DNA from: Photobacterium alginatilyticum
GTDB lineage: Bacteria; Pseudomonadota; Gammaproteobacteria; Enterobacterales; Vibrionaceae
NCBI RefSeq assembly: GCF_009910675.1
Contig: NZ_RSEJ01000023.1
Coordinates: 1-64,000 of the forward strand
Length of the DNA: 64,000 bases
Direction of reading: 5' to 3'
This document shows, piece by piece, positions 1 to 9,081 of this stretch. The notes beneath the pieces are model-generated. The model was not told the DNA's origin. It did no database searches and saw only the letters and a program-made list of their open reading frames with translations. How positions within the stretch are numbered: the first letter of the stretch is position 1; each line of letters begins with the position of its first letter. Both the position numbers and the translations under genes were made by a program.

Positions 1-151
1 ACAAAAACTGGAGTCTTTCCTTATGATTGATCATTTCAACTTCCTTATTGATACTTTCAAGTAGAATAAGCATATTGATTGAATGCGATTCATGCTAGTT
101 TTTGCAAGTGTTATTTCTATATGAACAAGAAAGTGCAAGGTGACACTTTGA

Positions 152-616
152 TGTTGTACCGCAGATGCTGCCGACCAGTTTAGCTTTGTCGTCAGCGTAC
201 CATTTAACTCATCTATTGCAGCTGGCCCCGACATGCCGCTGAACCCTTTCCTTTTTGCTCCGGAAGGACGCTTCCACGGCGATAACTTCAACGTTGAATT
301 CCCCGGTCGCGAGCTCGAAATCCACCTAAAGGGCGATTCACTGACCTCTCTCGCTTCTGATCGGTTCTTTTCAACGGCAAACGATACATCAGTCTATGAC
401 CCGAGCAACTGTCCAGGCCCTGACTGTGACAGCTTCCGCGGAGAGAACGGAACACCCTGGGGATTACTCATAGATTCTAACTGGTCTCATCCTGCTGAAA
501 GAATTGATGTACTAGAGGCATACCCAAATCTGGCTGATTTTGCCCGCTCAGGCGGCGAGACAAACAGCAACTGGCACCAGCGTACTAACGCTATCGTCAG
601 CAAACTTTTTGAATAA
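152..616 (+). pseudogene. 3' remnant of a LruC-domain (DUF4842) protein gene
   Basis: The reading frame is open from the stop at 149-151 and encodes about 154 residues ending at 616. The product resembles the C-terminal end of LruC-domain/DUF4842 surface proteins: an FNPFLF-like segment (here PLNPFLF), GRELEIH, a DSFRGENGTPWGL stretch and the closing HPAERIDVLEAYPNLADFARSGG. The first ATG (233) lies inside the conserved domain and the protein-like sequence continues upstream of it without a start codon, so the N-terminal part (normally several hundred residues) is missing. The AT-rich bases 1-151 carry no LruC-like sequence in any forward frame. I therefore read this as a truncated gene; an internal start giving a 127-residue protein cannot be excluded. 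Confidence 0.6.
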
Positions 617-632
617 TGTCTAAGAGGAAAAG

Positions 633-1067
633 ATGATAAATAAATTGTGTATTTCCCTCGGCCTCGCCTTTGCTCTCACAAGCTGCGGTGGTGGCGGTGA
701 CTCTGGTGGTAGCAGCGGTGGAGGCGGGAGCGAGAACCGGGTGACCTTTGATCAAATTGTCATCCCTGAAGGATTCAACCTAAGAACCTCTTACCCGGTC
801 ATGCTCGACATATCACTCGGATCCAATGAGCTTATGTTCCTCAATGTTTATGGCAGCTACAAGCACGCAAGAAACGGAGAAGTTGTAGCTGATACCAGTA
901 GCCGGATTATCGCCGGCGAGCTCAAAGACGGGCAATTCAAAGGGAGGTTTACAGCCACCTCAGGCTTAGACAGTGTACTCGTAGAAGCATGGTTTAGAGA
1001 CGGAACTCGTCTCCCATTTCGTCAAGTTATCCAGCTTCCTCAAGAAACTATCACGATACGTAACTAG
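633..1067 (+). CDS. Small predicted lipoprotein after the LruC remnant
   Basis: A 144-residue protein with a short hydrophobic signal (residues 3-15) and a lipobox LTSC with Cys18, so it is probably exported and lipidated. The cysteine is followed by a Gly/Ser linker (about residues 19-33) and then a beta-rich domain of about 110 residues that I do not recognise. It starts 16 bases after the LruC remnant, behind an AAGAGGAAAAG ribosome site, so it was presumably co-transcribed with that gene and may serve the same surface structure. A 12-bp hairpin lies just after the stop codon. Confidence 0.75.
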   Translation: MINKLCISLGLAFALTSCGGGGDSGGSSGGGGSENRVTFDQIVIPEGFNLRTSYPVMLDISLGSNELMFLNVYGSYKHARNGEVVADTSSRIIAGELKDGQFKGRFTATSGLDSVLVEAWFRDGTRLPFRQVIQLPQETITIRN

Positions 1068-1090
1068 ACATGGCAATATTTAAGGTTATT

Positions 1091-1123
1091 GCTGCTCGGC
1101 ACAAACTGCTGGTGCCGAGCAGC
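1091..1123. terminator. Strong hairpin between convergent genes
   Basis: A perfect 12-bp inverted repeat (GCTGCTCGGCAC / GTGCCGAGCAGC) with a 9-base loop lies between the lipoprotein gene (+) and the helicase gene (-). Only a short AAAATTT tract follows, so it is a plausible bidirectional terminator rather than a classical one. Confidence 0.6.
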
Positions 1124-1141
1124 AAAATTTCTATCGCAGTA

Positions 1142-3520
1142 TTACTTAATGTCTATGGTTCGGCTGGCTTTTCGATATTGGATTCTCCACCCCTGCCAAC
1201 GCGGCAACTCCCAGCGCTTCGGATCGGCTTTTCGTTTCCCGCTGACATGCACGGCCGTAACCAGCTTTCTTGCGATATGGTACTCGATTCGCATTGTTAA
1301 ATCGGTCAATTCAACCTGATACGGATATGCCTGATCAAATTCGTCGCGCTCCCAGTCAGGAATACCATCAAAAGGGAAGTCATCAACACTAAACAGCTCC
1401 AGGTCTTCTGCTGTCTCAACCCCAAGTGCTTCCAGTTGTTCGCTGAACCACTCAGTCATATCCACCTGCGTTGCCGGACGCGAACAAACCTCTTGCTGGT
1501 AGCGCCCGAGCGCCACATAAAGATTCCATTGATGGATGTCGGCCGATATCTTATCAGCAAGCCCCGGTAAGGCCACTCCCTCAAGAATCATCCCGAGTAG
1601 TGCCTGTCTTGCTGACTGTCCCTGCGGCTCTTGCCATTGTGAACTGATCACGCGCCCTGCGTATACACGCTGTACTTCAACCAAGCATTGATCATCTGTC
1701 ATCTGACTTTGACCCTGTACCTCCTCACCAAATTCCAGTGAGCTCATCATCTCCAGGCTGACAGGAGACATACAGGTTGCCAGTGACAATGTTTGCTTTA
1801 CCCCTTTCCCCGGCAAAGCAAACTGATCGAAAACGATAGCTGCCTCTGCACTATCGGCAAATCGGCTGTCACGCCCTACAGTTACTTCGTTGTAGCCATT
1901 ACCTAGTGCCTGACGACGTTTTTCGCGTCTGATGTACACCAACTCAGGCGCAGCTGTCATTACAGCCTGTAGCCAATTTTCGCGCTTAATTGATGTGGCA
2001 ACTTCCAATTGCGGGAGCTCAAGAGCCTCACGAATTTGTTCGGATAGTTGCCTTGCTTCTTTAAGGACACTTTCGTCAACAGTAAGAAAGTCGGGGATCG
2101 GTTCTCGAAGCAGTTTTACCATCGTCATGGCGTCACAGGCCATCGGTAACCATTTTGACAGCAGTTCACGCCGCTCTTCACCGCTTGGTAATTGCCAAAG
2201 CCGCTGCGGCACACTAAGCGCAGCAGACAAGTCAACCATCATCTCCTGGCTGGCCTTATCAGGCATAACTGTTATCAGGTGTGCAAACAATGTATCAATC
2301 GGCAGCGGATACAAACGCTGGCCATGAGCAGTCACCTTCCCCTGCTCGTCAATCGCTCGCATTTGCAGTAGTTTGTCCTTCGCTTTTTCAAGCGTTTGTT
2401 GAGGCAAGCTGTCAACAAACTTCAGCTCTGCAAATGTGAAGCCACAACAGGCCGCTGCCAGCATCGGCTCAACCAACTCCTCCCGATGCAGCTCAGGCGG
2501 GGTCAGCCTCTCAAGCGGCGCGGCCTTACCGTATAAACGAATACAGCACCCTTCACTGACTCGACCAGCCCGACCTTTACGCTGCTCGGCACTGGCTCGT
2601 GATATTGCATGAAGCCCCAGCACTGTTCGGCCGTTTCGCTGGTGTGTTCTGCGCTCAAGGCCAGTGTCAACGATAAGAGTCACACCAGGAATGGTTAGCG
2701 ATGTCTCGGCGACATTCGTGGCCAAAATAATCCGCTGCTTGTCGCTTTCAGTTAGCGCTCTGTGCCTCTCTTCGTCAGAGACAGAGGCATGGAGCGGAAT
2801 AACATCCATCAGCCCCGAAGCAATTTGCTCGTTAAAAGCTTGTTTTAACTGAGACACGCATTGGGCAATTTCTTTGCGACCCGGGAGAAAGACCAGAATA
2901 TCCTGATGCTGCTCATAAACTCCTAATATCGCTGCGCTGACTTTCTTCTCAACCCCTCTGATGTCAGGCATATTTCTGCTATCACTGGCAGAGTGGGTAA
3001 CTTCGACAGAATAGGTTCGCCCCTTGGCCTGCAAGCGCTGAGCGCCGAGATATTCTGACAGACGCTGACCATCCATTGTCGCCGAAGTCGCGACCAGTCG
3101 GTGCCTGTTAAGCTTCATTAGCAAAGCTAGCAGCAAGTCGGTATCCCAGCGCCTTTCATGAAACTCATCGATGATCACCGTATCAAAAGACGCAAGCTGA
3201 TCTTCGCTTAACCATCGCAATGCAACGCCAGGGGTCACAAAAACAATGCGGCTCAAATCTGTAAATCGATTATCAAAACGGATTGCATATCCTACGCCTT
3301 CACCCAGCGTCTCCCCCGCCAATTGCGCGACATATTCGGCTAGTGAAGTACATGCCACACGTCTTGGCTCGACGACCAATACCCTTCCCTTTTCTGCAGC
3401 CCATAGCGGCAAACGGGTCGACTTACCCGAACCGGTCTCGGCTTCAACAACCAAATGCTGCTGTGAAAGTTGGGAGAGGAATGTTTCTTTAAGAGAATCT
3501 ATGGGTAACTTCTGCGACAT
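1142..3520 (-). CDS. DEAH-box ATP-dependent helicase, HrpB-like
   Basis: A 792-residue DExH helicase. Motifs in order: P-loop ETGSGKST (28-35), EPRR (51-54), DEFH (118-121), SAT (146-148), then a helicase C-terminal domain with QRKGRAGR and an HrpB-like C-terminal region. Length and DEFH signature fit the HrpB group of bacterial RNA helicases, but some motifs differ from classical HrpB (QRKGRAGR rather than QRAGRAGR), so it may be a paralogue; its substrate is unknown. I chose the ATG at 3520; an in-frame TTG at 3544 would add eight residues, and neither has a clear ribosome site. It is convergent with the lipoprotein gene and separated from the upstream DUF2235 gene by about 130 bases. Confidence 0.85.
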   Translation of the reverse strand: MSQKLPIDSLKETFLSQLSQQHLVVEAETGSGKSTRLPLWAAEKGRVLVVEPRRVACTSLAEYVAQLAGETLGEGVGYAIRFDNRFTDLSRIVFVTPGVALRWLSEDQLASFDTVIIDEFHERRWDTDLLLALLMKLNRHRLVATSATMDGQRLSEYLGAQRLQAKGRTYSVEVTHSASDSRNMPDIRGVEKKVSAAILGVYEQHQDILVFLPGRKEIAQCVSQLKQAFNEQIASGLMDVIPLHASVSDEERHRALTESDKQRIILATNVAETSLTIPGVTLIVDTGLERRTHQRNGRTVLGLHAISRASAEQRKGRAGRVSEGCCIRLYGKAAPLERLTPPELHREELVEPMLAAACCGFTFAELKFVDSLPQQTLEKAKDKLLQMRAIDEQGKVTAHGQRLYPLPIDTLFAHLITVMPDKASQEMMVDLSAALSVPQRLWQLPSGEERRELLSKWLPMACDAMTMVKLLREPIPDFLTVDESVLKEARQLSEQIREALELPQLEVATSIKRENWLQAVMTAAPELVYIRREKRRQALGNGYNEVTVGRDSRFADSAEAAIVFDQFALPGKGVKQTLSLATCMSPVSLEMMSSLEFGEEVQGQSQMTDDQCLVEVQRVYAGRVISSQWQEPQGQSARQALLGMILEGVALPGLADKISADIHQWNLYVALGRYQQEVCSRPATQVDMTEWFSEQLEALGVETAEDLELFSVDDFPFDGIPDWERDEFDQAYPYQVELTDLTMRIEYHIARKLVTAVHVSGKRKADPKRWELPRWQGWRIQYRKASRTIDIK

Positions 3521-3650
3521 GCCTGTTTCTGCTGCTAAATCCAATTCTTACGGTATTTTGTCAGCATTTGACGTCCATGTCATACTTTGCTGTGAGATTG
3601 GTGTTTGGACATGGGAGCCGTCAACGATGACTACAATGTCACTGCATTAG

Positions 3651-4991
3651 TCAGGGGCGATTTTGCCTCATGGCATCTTCAGCATGGACTGTTATTTTAT
3701 CTTTAAGGCCTTTGTTGATCTTATAGTGAATAACAAAAATGACAGTAAACAGCCCCATAAGGAATGGCTGCTGATTAAAAGCACCGGTAAATACAGACAA
3801 TAGTGAGCCCGTATCTGTTTCAGTCAAGAAGAGAATTATGATCGCAATGATTGATAGCGTTACCTGAGCAGACCAATTAATCACTTTCTTCTTATTAACA
3901 AGCTCTAATACTTCCTCACTTTTGGTATGCATGACGATATCATTTGGTTTCTCTACTAACTGATATTCAGAAGGCATGCAGATTGGCGAGTAACTAATAT
4001 AGTTTTTCTCTATTCTTTCCACCACGCTATCATGAATTTTGGCCAGTTTAATATTCACTTTGCCCGTATTCATCAACTCGTCGATATTTCTCGGCGCGTA
4101 ACGATACAGTGATTTCAGCCCGGCTCTCGAGTCATACATTGTGCCATGGCTATTGGCCTTATCGCGATATTGACCAAGAATACCGTTTTTGAGCCTTAGT
4201 CCATGTTGCTGCGCTTTTTCCAGCATCCATACCAGCGGCACATAAGAGAGGTCATCATCCGGATAGCCACCTCCCACATTAGAGTGAACACCGCTAAACC
4301 AGACCTGCTCGATACGATTACCATCTTCGTTGCTTTCATCCCAAAGCAAAGGGTGAAAGGTCTTTCGTTCATCATCGATCGCCAGGGCGTGCACTGCCTT
4401 CTCAACGGATTGCGATAACTGACGATCAGGTATGTAGAGTGGGTAAAAACGATTGATAAAGTCTTTTATCTCATCAACGGGTGCGCCATAGGCATCCACG
4501 GTATCCCACACACCAACAAATTTAATCGGAATGGGAGTGTTATTCCCTGACTGTGTATCTTGGCCCGTTCGCTTTTTCCAGTCACTCAAATAGGACTCAT
4601 ATTTATCCTTGGCATCCTGTTTGAGCTCAACGTCATTATTACCTTGTGCCAATCCCTGATTTGCCACAAGCCCAACTAATATTCTCACCGTAAAGGCACC
4701 ACGACTAAAGCCAAAGCAATAAATATCATCACCCGCTTCATAATTCCTGCTGAGAAAAGAGTAGAGGTCAATCACGTTTTGCTTTAATCCCCAGCCAATC
4801 GCCCCACCAAGCAACTTGAGAGGCTTAAAGCTGGATGTGCCAACACCGTCGTCATAGAGGGCTATTTGTGTTTTGGCTACCTCTTCACTGTTTATATCTA
4901 TCGCTTTATAGGTACGCCACACGTTTGTTTTGTGCAGCTTGGCCGCACTATTGCCGGTACCATCCGAGAGCAGAATAATATTCTTGGCCAC
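3651..4991 (-). CDS. DUF2235 (Tle1-like) alpha/beta hydrolase with C-terminal membrane anchor
   Basis: A 446-residue protein of the DUF2235 family, which includes Tle1-type phospholipase effectors of type VI secretion. Near the N-terminus is SDGTGNS, then the nucleophile elbow GFSRG (Ser about 96), VWDTVDAYGAP (candidate Asp about 163) and GVHSNVGGGYPD (candidate His about 236), which would complete a Ser-Asp-His triad. The C-terminal 75 residues hold two hydrophobic segments (about 374-390 and 409-422), so the enzyme is probably held in the inner membrane with a cytoplasmic catalytic domain. There is no signal peptide. Start: AAAGGAGAT lies eight bases before a GTG at 4991; another GTG at 4997 is too close to it. 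It follows the M15 peptidase gene by 28 bases and is probably co-transcribed with it. No immunity-like gene is apparent. Confidence 0.8.
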   Translation of the reverse strand: MAKNIILLSDGTGNSAAKLHKTNVWRTYKAIDINSEEVAKTQIALYDDGVGTSSFKPLKLLGGAIGWGLKQNVIDLYSFLSRNYEAGDDIYCFGFSRGAFTVRILVGLVANQGLAQGNNDVELKQDAKDKYESYLSDWKKRTGQDTQSGNNTPIPIKFVGVWDTVDAYGAPVDEIKDFINRFYPLYIPDRQLSQSVEKAVHALAIDDERKTFHPLLWDESNEDGNRIEQVWFSGVHSNVGGGYPDDDLSYVPLVWMLEKAQQHGLRLKNGILGQYRDKANSHGTMYDSRAGLKSLYRYAPRNIDELMNTGKVNIKLAKIHDSVVERIEKNYISYSPICMPSEYQLVEKPNDIVMHTKSEEVLELVNKKKVINWSAQVTLSIIAIIILFLTETDTGSLLSVFTGAFNQQPFLMGLFTVIFVIHYKINKGLKDKITVHAEDAMRQNRP

Positions 4992-5019
4992 ATTCACATC
5001 TCCTTTACGATATCTGCAA

Positions 5020-5763
5020 CTAAACCTGTCTCAGATAAGAACTATGACAATAACCATCAGCCAAGTTATCTCCTTCAAGATCAACCTGGCTCCAATCACC
5101 TTCCTGGCCAATCACATAAACAAATGAGTTAGGCTGTAATACTGATAACGTCGGAAAGTTCACTCCCGGACCGGCACGTAAGTTAAGTCCTGTACGTGCT
5201 ATTACTTTAGAACGCACCATCTGCTCTTCGTCCGGATTATCGTTCAGGCTTGGTCTGTCAGGCAGTAAAGACGGAACAGGTGGTGCACCGCCGTCTCTCT
5301 GGGAACGGTAGATTTCACTGGCAAGGTTATTGGCCCAGCTCTCGTCGGCGTTTTCCGGGTAATACCCCCGACGTAGTTCCGATAAGGATAAATCAGGCAA
5401 CTGCAAATGCGGCATTTCCCAAGATAATGGCTCAAGCCCCTCAGCCTTGGCAACTTTGTGCATCCGTTTCCACCATTTTCGCTTTTGCCCACTATCATCC
5501 CAACTCCAGCGGCCGTTCTCCCTCAACACTAAATCAGCTGCACATCCATATTGATGCATGGATTGCCATGGCCTAGCCCTGGTCACTATTGGACCAGCCA
5601 CACCATTACGCCCTTTGCTGAAGAGGTAGGCTTGTCGAGACGGAGAGCGGTAGCCTTCAAAAACCTTAAATGGTAACCCTTCTTTATTTAAGATCGATAC
5701 GACTGAAGCGACTCGAGTTCGTATCGTAGGATGAAGGTGTTGCATGTTTCGATCTACACTCAT
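5020..5763 (-). CDS. M15-family peptidase with C-terminal SH3b domain
   Basis: A 247-residue predicted peptidoglycan peptidase. Residues 10-125 match the M15 (VanY / phage endolysin) zinc-peptidase pattern: GYRSPSRQ (37-44), SMHQYGCAADL with His70 and Asp77 as zinc ligands, and WEMPHLQL with Glu116 and His119. Residues about 185-245 form a bacterial SH3 domain (TGLNLRAGPG, WSQVDLEG, GYCHSSYL), often used to bind the cell wall. There is no signal peptide or membrane segment, unlike typical housekeeping carboxypeptidases, so it would need another export route or act after lysis, as a phage endolysin or secreted effector does. AAGGGTGA lies eight bases before the ATG. It heads a two-gene unit with the DUF2235 gene. 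Confidence 0.82.
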   Translation of the reverse strand: MSVDRNMQHLHPTIRTRVASVVSILNKEGLPFKVFEGYRSPSRQAYLFSKGRNGVAGPIVTRARPWQSMHQYGCAADLVLRENGRWSWDDSGQKRKWWKRMHKVAKAEGLEPLSWEMPHLQLPDLSLSELRRGYYPENADESWANNLASEIYRSQRDGGAPPVPSLLPDRPSLNDNPDEEQMVRSKVIARTGLNLRAGPGVNFPTLSVLQPNSFVYVIGQEGDWSQVDLEGDNLADGYCHSSYLRQV

Positions 5764-5926
5764 GTCAATATCACCCTTAATTTTGGTATTCTCAAATACA
5801 CATCATTGGGCTTATCACGCTAAGCAATAAAGCATGCTCGAAGTAAACTACTGCGCATCAAATTAATAATGCCATACAGTATTGTAGTCTAAACTATACA
5901 TCTCGCTATCTACGGCGAATAATCGT

Positions 5927-8095
5927 TTACATTTTCACTAGCGCTAATGTCGTCTTAGTCATTGTATTGTCTGCCAGGTATCTGTCCCTAAAGGCATCGG
6001 AAGTCAGTGGCTTGGAGTAATAATAGCCTTGCCCGATATTGCAAGATTTGGTTTTCAGAAACGCTTCCTGTGTGGCGGTTTCAATGCCTTCAGCAACCAC
6101 AGACATACCAAGGTCATTAGCCATTGAAATAATTGCGCCAGACAAGGCCTGATCATAGGTATCTGTATCGATATCACGAATAAAGTCTCTATCAATTTTG
6201 ACGCCATCAAAGCTGAACTGACGAAGGTACTTCAATGAAGAATACCCTGTACCAAAATCATCAAGCCATACCTGAACGCCAGCATCCGATAAAGACTTAA
6301 GGTACTGTTGTGCTTTCCTTTCATTTTTTATCAGCAAACTTTCCGTTACCTCAACATGCAACCTGTCGGCAGAAAGGTTATGCTTATCTAACATTTCTAC
6401 AATTTTCTCGCAGGTATTTTGCCTGTAAAGCTGTTTGGCCGATATATTGATTGCAATATGGAACTTAGGCGGCAAATCGGCTGACCAATCCACCAGATGC
6501 TGACAAACGCTTTCTATTAACCAGTCACCAATTGGAATGATTAGCCCGGTAGATTCGGCGATGTAGATAAACTCGTCAGGGTGGATCAAGCCAAGTTTCG
6601 GATGACGCCATCGAATAAGGGCCTCAGCCCCTACTACTCTACCGCTGTTAAGATCAATCTGGGGCTGCAGCCAGATTTCAAATTGCTCCAGGGCTGTTTG
6701 AGCCTTCCTTAACTCTGTTTCTATCAAGCTTCGGTGCTCAAGGCGGTTGTTCATTTCAGCATTAAAATGACTGAATGTTCCCTTTCCTTTTGCCTTGGCC
6801 TCATACATTGCAATGTCAGCATTTTTAATCAAATCGTTGCCGGTATCAGAAGATGCCGACAAACTTGATATTCCAATACTGGCATTGATAAATAACTCCT
6901 TACCCTCAATGGTAATTGGCCGTTTAATCAATTTGATCAGTCTTTTTGCGACAGTCGATGCCTCGCTATCATTAGCCAACTGAGGCAAACAAAGCAGAAA
7001 CTCATCCCCACCCACCCTGGCTAGAATGGCCTGACTCTCGCTGCATTCAGAATTGAAGTCGGTACGGCGAAGGCTGGTAATAATCCGCTCCGAGACCTGC
7101 CTCAGCAGCGCATCGCCTACCGGATGGCCAAAGGTGTCATTGGTGTTTTTGAATTCGTCAAGATCAATGAACATAACAAACAAAGGCGAGAAATGTGCCT
7201 TACGCTTTCTAATCAACGCGTTGAGCAACTGCAGGAAATACTCTCTGTTGGGCAACTTCGTCAATGGATCATGATAGGCAAGAAACTCCATTTCTTTTGT
7301 CCGCAGCTGTAATTTAATACTGAGATCGTTAAATGAGTTCGCCAGTATCCCTACCTCATCACTGGAGCTAACCTTATTCAGTCGAGAAAAATCCCCTTGA
7401 GACATGCGTTTCACATGATCTACCAGATCAGAAATGGGACCAGTTATCGAGCGCGTCAAAAAGACCGACAGAATAAGGCTCATTAAACAGACAAATAACA
7501 CAGAGACGCCGGTTATCACTTGGATCTGCATCAGTTTCAACTGCGTAAAATCGGATATCAGTTGCCTTGAATTATTGATATCACCATGAATGGATGTAAG
7601 AGAAAATTGCAGAAATAAACCGCCCAGTAACTTATCACCAAGGAAAATTGGCGTAGCAAGCTCATAGTGCAGCTTGGTCTCATTTGAGTAATCTCTTTTA
7701 TCGGTTAACACCGCATTCAACACATCAGTTCGATCAAACAGCTCACCGTAGCTAGTGATCTTTCGCTCGGCTTCATGGAAGATCTTTCCGTTATCATCAA
7801 AAACAACAATCACATCAACTTTCTTGGAACTTAATGCCGGATTCAAAAGCCGATATGTCGACTCTAAGTCATACATGTAAAGCGGGTTAACCAGGGCCTC
7901 GGAAAAATACTTCAGTGAATGATTGGCTCGTTCGTACAGTTGCTTCATCAATGTTTGGGAGGTCAACTTCGTCGTATCTTCTAAGACTTCTCTCGAGCTA
8001 TCTTTAACAATCGCTATCTGAATCGTCGAAACCAACACAATACCACCGACGACAAGTAAGGTATTCCATAATGAAAAGCGGGTAAGCAAGTTCAT
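5927..8095 (-). CDS. Membrane GGDEF-EAL protein with HAMP domain
   Basis: A 722-residue cyclic-di-GMP enzyme. Layout: membrane segment (about 11-30), a periplasmic domain of about 160 residues, second membrane segment (about 190-213), HAMP (about 214-266), GGDEF domain with an intact GGDEF motif (362-366), and EAL domain with EALIRW (491-496), DDFGTGYSSL and KIDRDFI. Both synthesis and breakdown of c-di-GMP are therefore possible; the motifs do not say which dominates. No RxxD inhibitory site is seen just before GGDEF. It follows the PhnD-like gene by eight bases with a purine-rich site (AGGGGGGATA) before its ATG, so the binding protein probably feeds a signal to its periplasmic domain. Confidence 0.93.
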   Translation of the reverse strand: MNLLTRFSLWNTLLVVGGIVLVSTIQIAIVKDSSREVLEDTTKLTSQTLMKQLYERANHSLKYFSEALVNPLYMYDLESTYRLLNPALSSKKVDVIVVFDDNGKIFHEAERKITSYGELFDRTDVLNAVLTDKRDYSNETKLHYELATPIFLGDKLLGGLFLQFSLTSIHGDINNSRQLISDFTQLKLMQIQVITGVSVLFVCLMSLILSVFLTRSITGPISDLVDHVKRMSQGDFSRLNKVSSSDEVGILANSFNDLSIKLQLRTKEMEFLAYHDPLTKLPNREYFLQLLNALIRKRKAHFSPLFVMFIDLDEFKNTNDTFGHPVGDALLRQVSERIITSLRRTDFNSECSESQAILARVGGDEFLLCLPQLANDSEASTVAKRLIKLIKRPITIEGKELFINASIGISSLSASSDTGNDLIKNADIAMYEAKAKGKGTFSHFNAEMNNRLEHRSLIETELRKAQTALEQFEIWLQPQIDLNSGRVVGAEALIRWRHPKLGLIHPDEFIYIAESTGLIIPIGDWLIESVCQHLVDWSADLPPKFHIAINISAKQLYRQNTCEKIVEMLDKHNLSADRLHVEVTESLLIKNERKAQQYLKSLSDAGVQVWLDDFGTGYSSLKYLRQFSFDGVKIDRDFIRDIDTDTYDQALSGAIISMANDLGMSVVAEGIETATQEAFLKTKSCNIGQGYYYSKPLTSDAFRDRYLADNTMTKTTLALVKM

Positions 8096-8103
8096 TATCC
8101 CCC

Positions 8104-9081
8104 CTAGGGAACCAACTGCTGTTCAACAATTTCTCTAAGCTGTTCGGCATACGCGATGCCGTCTAATGCATCAGAGCTTAAATGCGTAAATTTTGCCGTT
8201 GACTGATACCGCCGCAGTGCCGCTTTCCCAGCTTCGCTGTCATTGGCATCAAGCAATAGTCGCTGGATCTCGTTCTTTAACCCGTTGTCGATCCCGGAGC
8301 GAATCAAAACAACACTTCTTGGAAACGACGGAGACTGATGGATAATAGTCAGCTCTTCCCGCATCTGCGACGGCAGATCTTCCTCATCGTTCCAATTCAA
8401 ATCGCTAAAGGCGCCAGCCATAATCACCCCGTTACAGACCCATGATGAAATGTTGACTTCGTTATGCGAGGCCGTCATTTCATCAGAAAATAGGTAACCG
8501 ACCCGATTCGCATCAGGTAACTCTCTCGGTGATTTTAACTCCTGAAGTTCAAAGCCTGACTGAAGCAAAATTGATGCAGGAATATAGAAAGCACTGGCAG
8601 AGCTTCTGTCTTCAAAAGCAATGGTTTTTCCAAGTAAATCATTCAATGACTTAATACCACTATCCTTCCGGACAAAGAACACCGAGCGATATTTATCCAC
8701 TCCTTTCTTCCACCTAAGCAAAAGCAACTCGGCATAGGATTCGTTAACGAGTTTACTGGCTGTAAATACCGTTTCCGACAATACATCAACCTTGCCTTGC
8801 TCAAGAAGATTCATCATCTGTGCGGTATTTCTGGCGACGATCACCTCGCCTTTTTCGATACCGTAAGCATGAAGATTGCTGGCTAAGTAATCAGCCATCG
8901 GCTTAATGAATTTATATTGCTTCTTCGGATTGGTACTGATGACACCAACAGTAAGTACGCTAGAAAACAGGCTCGAGTCAGTTTGACTCACTGTCACAGC
9001 ATTTGTTTCTATACCGACAAACAATAACGCCAGACACAAAGCCCTGTAGCTCATGACTCGACATAGTTGAACATCCTTCAT
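8104..9081 (-). CDS. PhnD-like periplasmic substrate-binding protein
   Basis: A 325-residue protein of the PhnD/SsuA/transferrin-like periplasmic binding family (phosphate/phosphonate-type fold). A signal peptide occupies the first 25 or so residues, followed by LTVGVISTNPKK, a QGKVDVLSET segment and DLLGKTIAFEDRSSASAFYIP, which are typical of the family. No ABC permease or ATPase gene is nearby; the next gene is the GGDEF-EAL protein eight bases downstream, so it is more likely a sensory ligand-binding subunit than a transporter part. Start: ATG 9081 is preferred because GAAGGGCAGTCG precedes it; an in-frame ATG at 9120 lacks a ribosome site. The ligand cannot be told from sequence. Confidence 0.85.
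   Translation of the reverse strand: MKDVQLCRVMSYRALCLALLFVGIETNAVTVSQTDSSLFSSVLTVGVISTNPKKQYKFIKPMADYLASNLHAYGIEKGEVIVARNTAQMMNLLEQGKVDVLSETVFTASKLVNESYAELLLLRWKKGVDKYRSVFFVRKDSGIKSLNDLLGKTIAFEDRSSASAFYIPASILLQSGFELQELKSPRELPDANRVGYLFSDEMTASHNEVNISSWVCNGVIMAGAFSDLNWNDEEDLPSQMREELTIIHQSPSFPRSVVLIRSGIDNGLKNEIQRLLLDANDSEAGKAALRRYQSTAKFTHLSSDALDGIAYAEQLREIVEQQLVP

Noticed and set aside
3568-3624. Imperfect inverted repeat upstream of the helicase (TTGACG...CGTCAA, CCATGTC...GACATGG)
   Set aside because: Arms are interrupted, spacing is long and no T run follows; there is no sign that it is functional.
3651-5763. Prophage remnant
   Set aside because: The endolysin-like M15 protein hinted at a phage, but there are no structural, integrase or other phage genes nearby.
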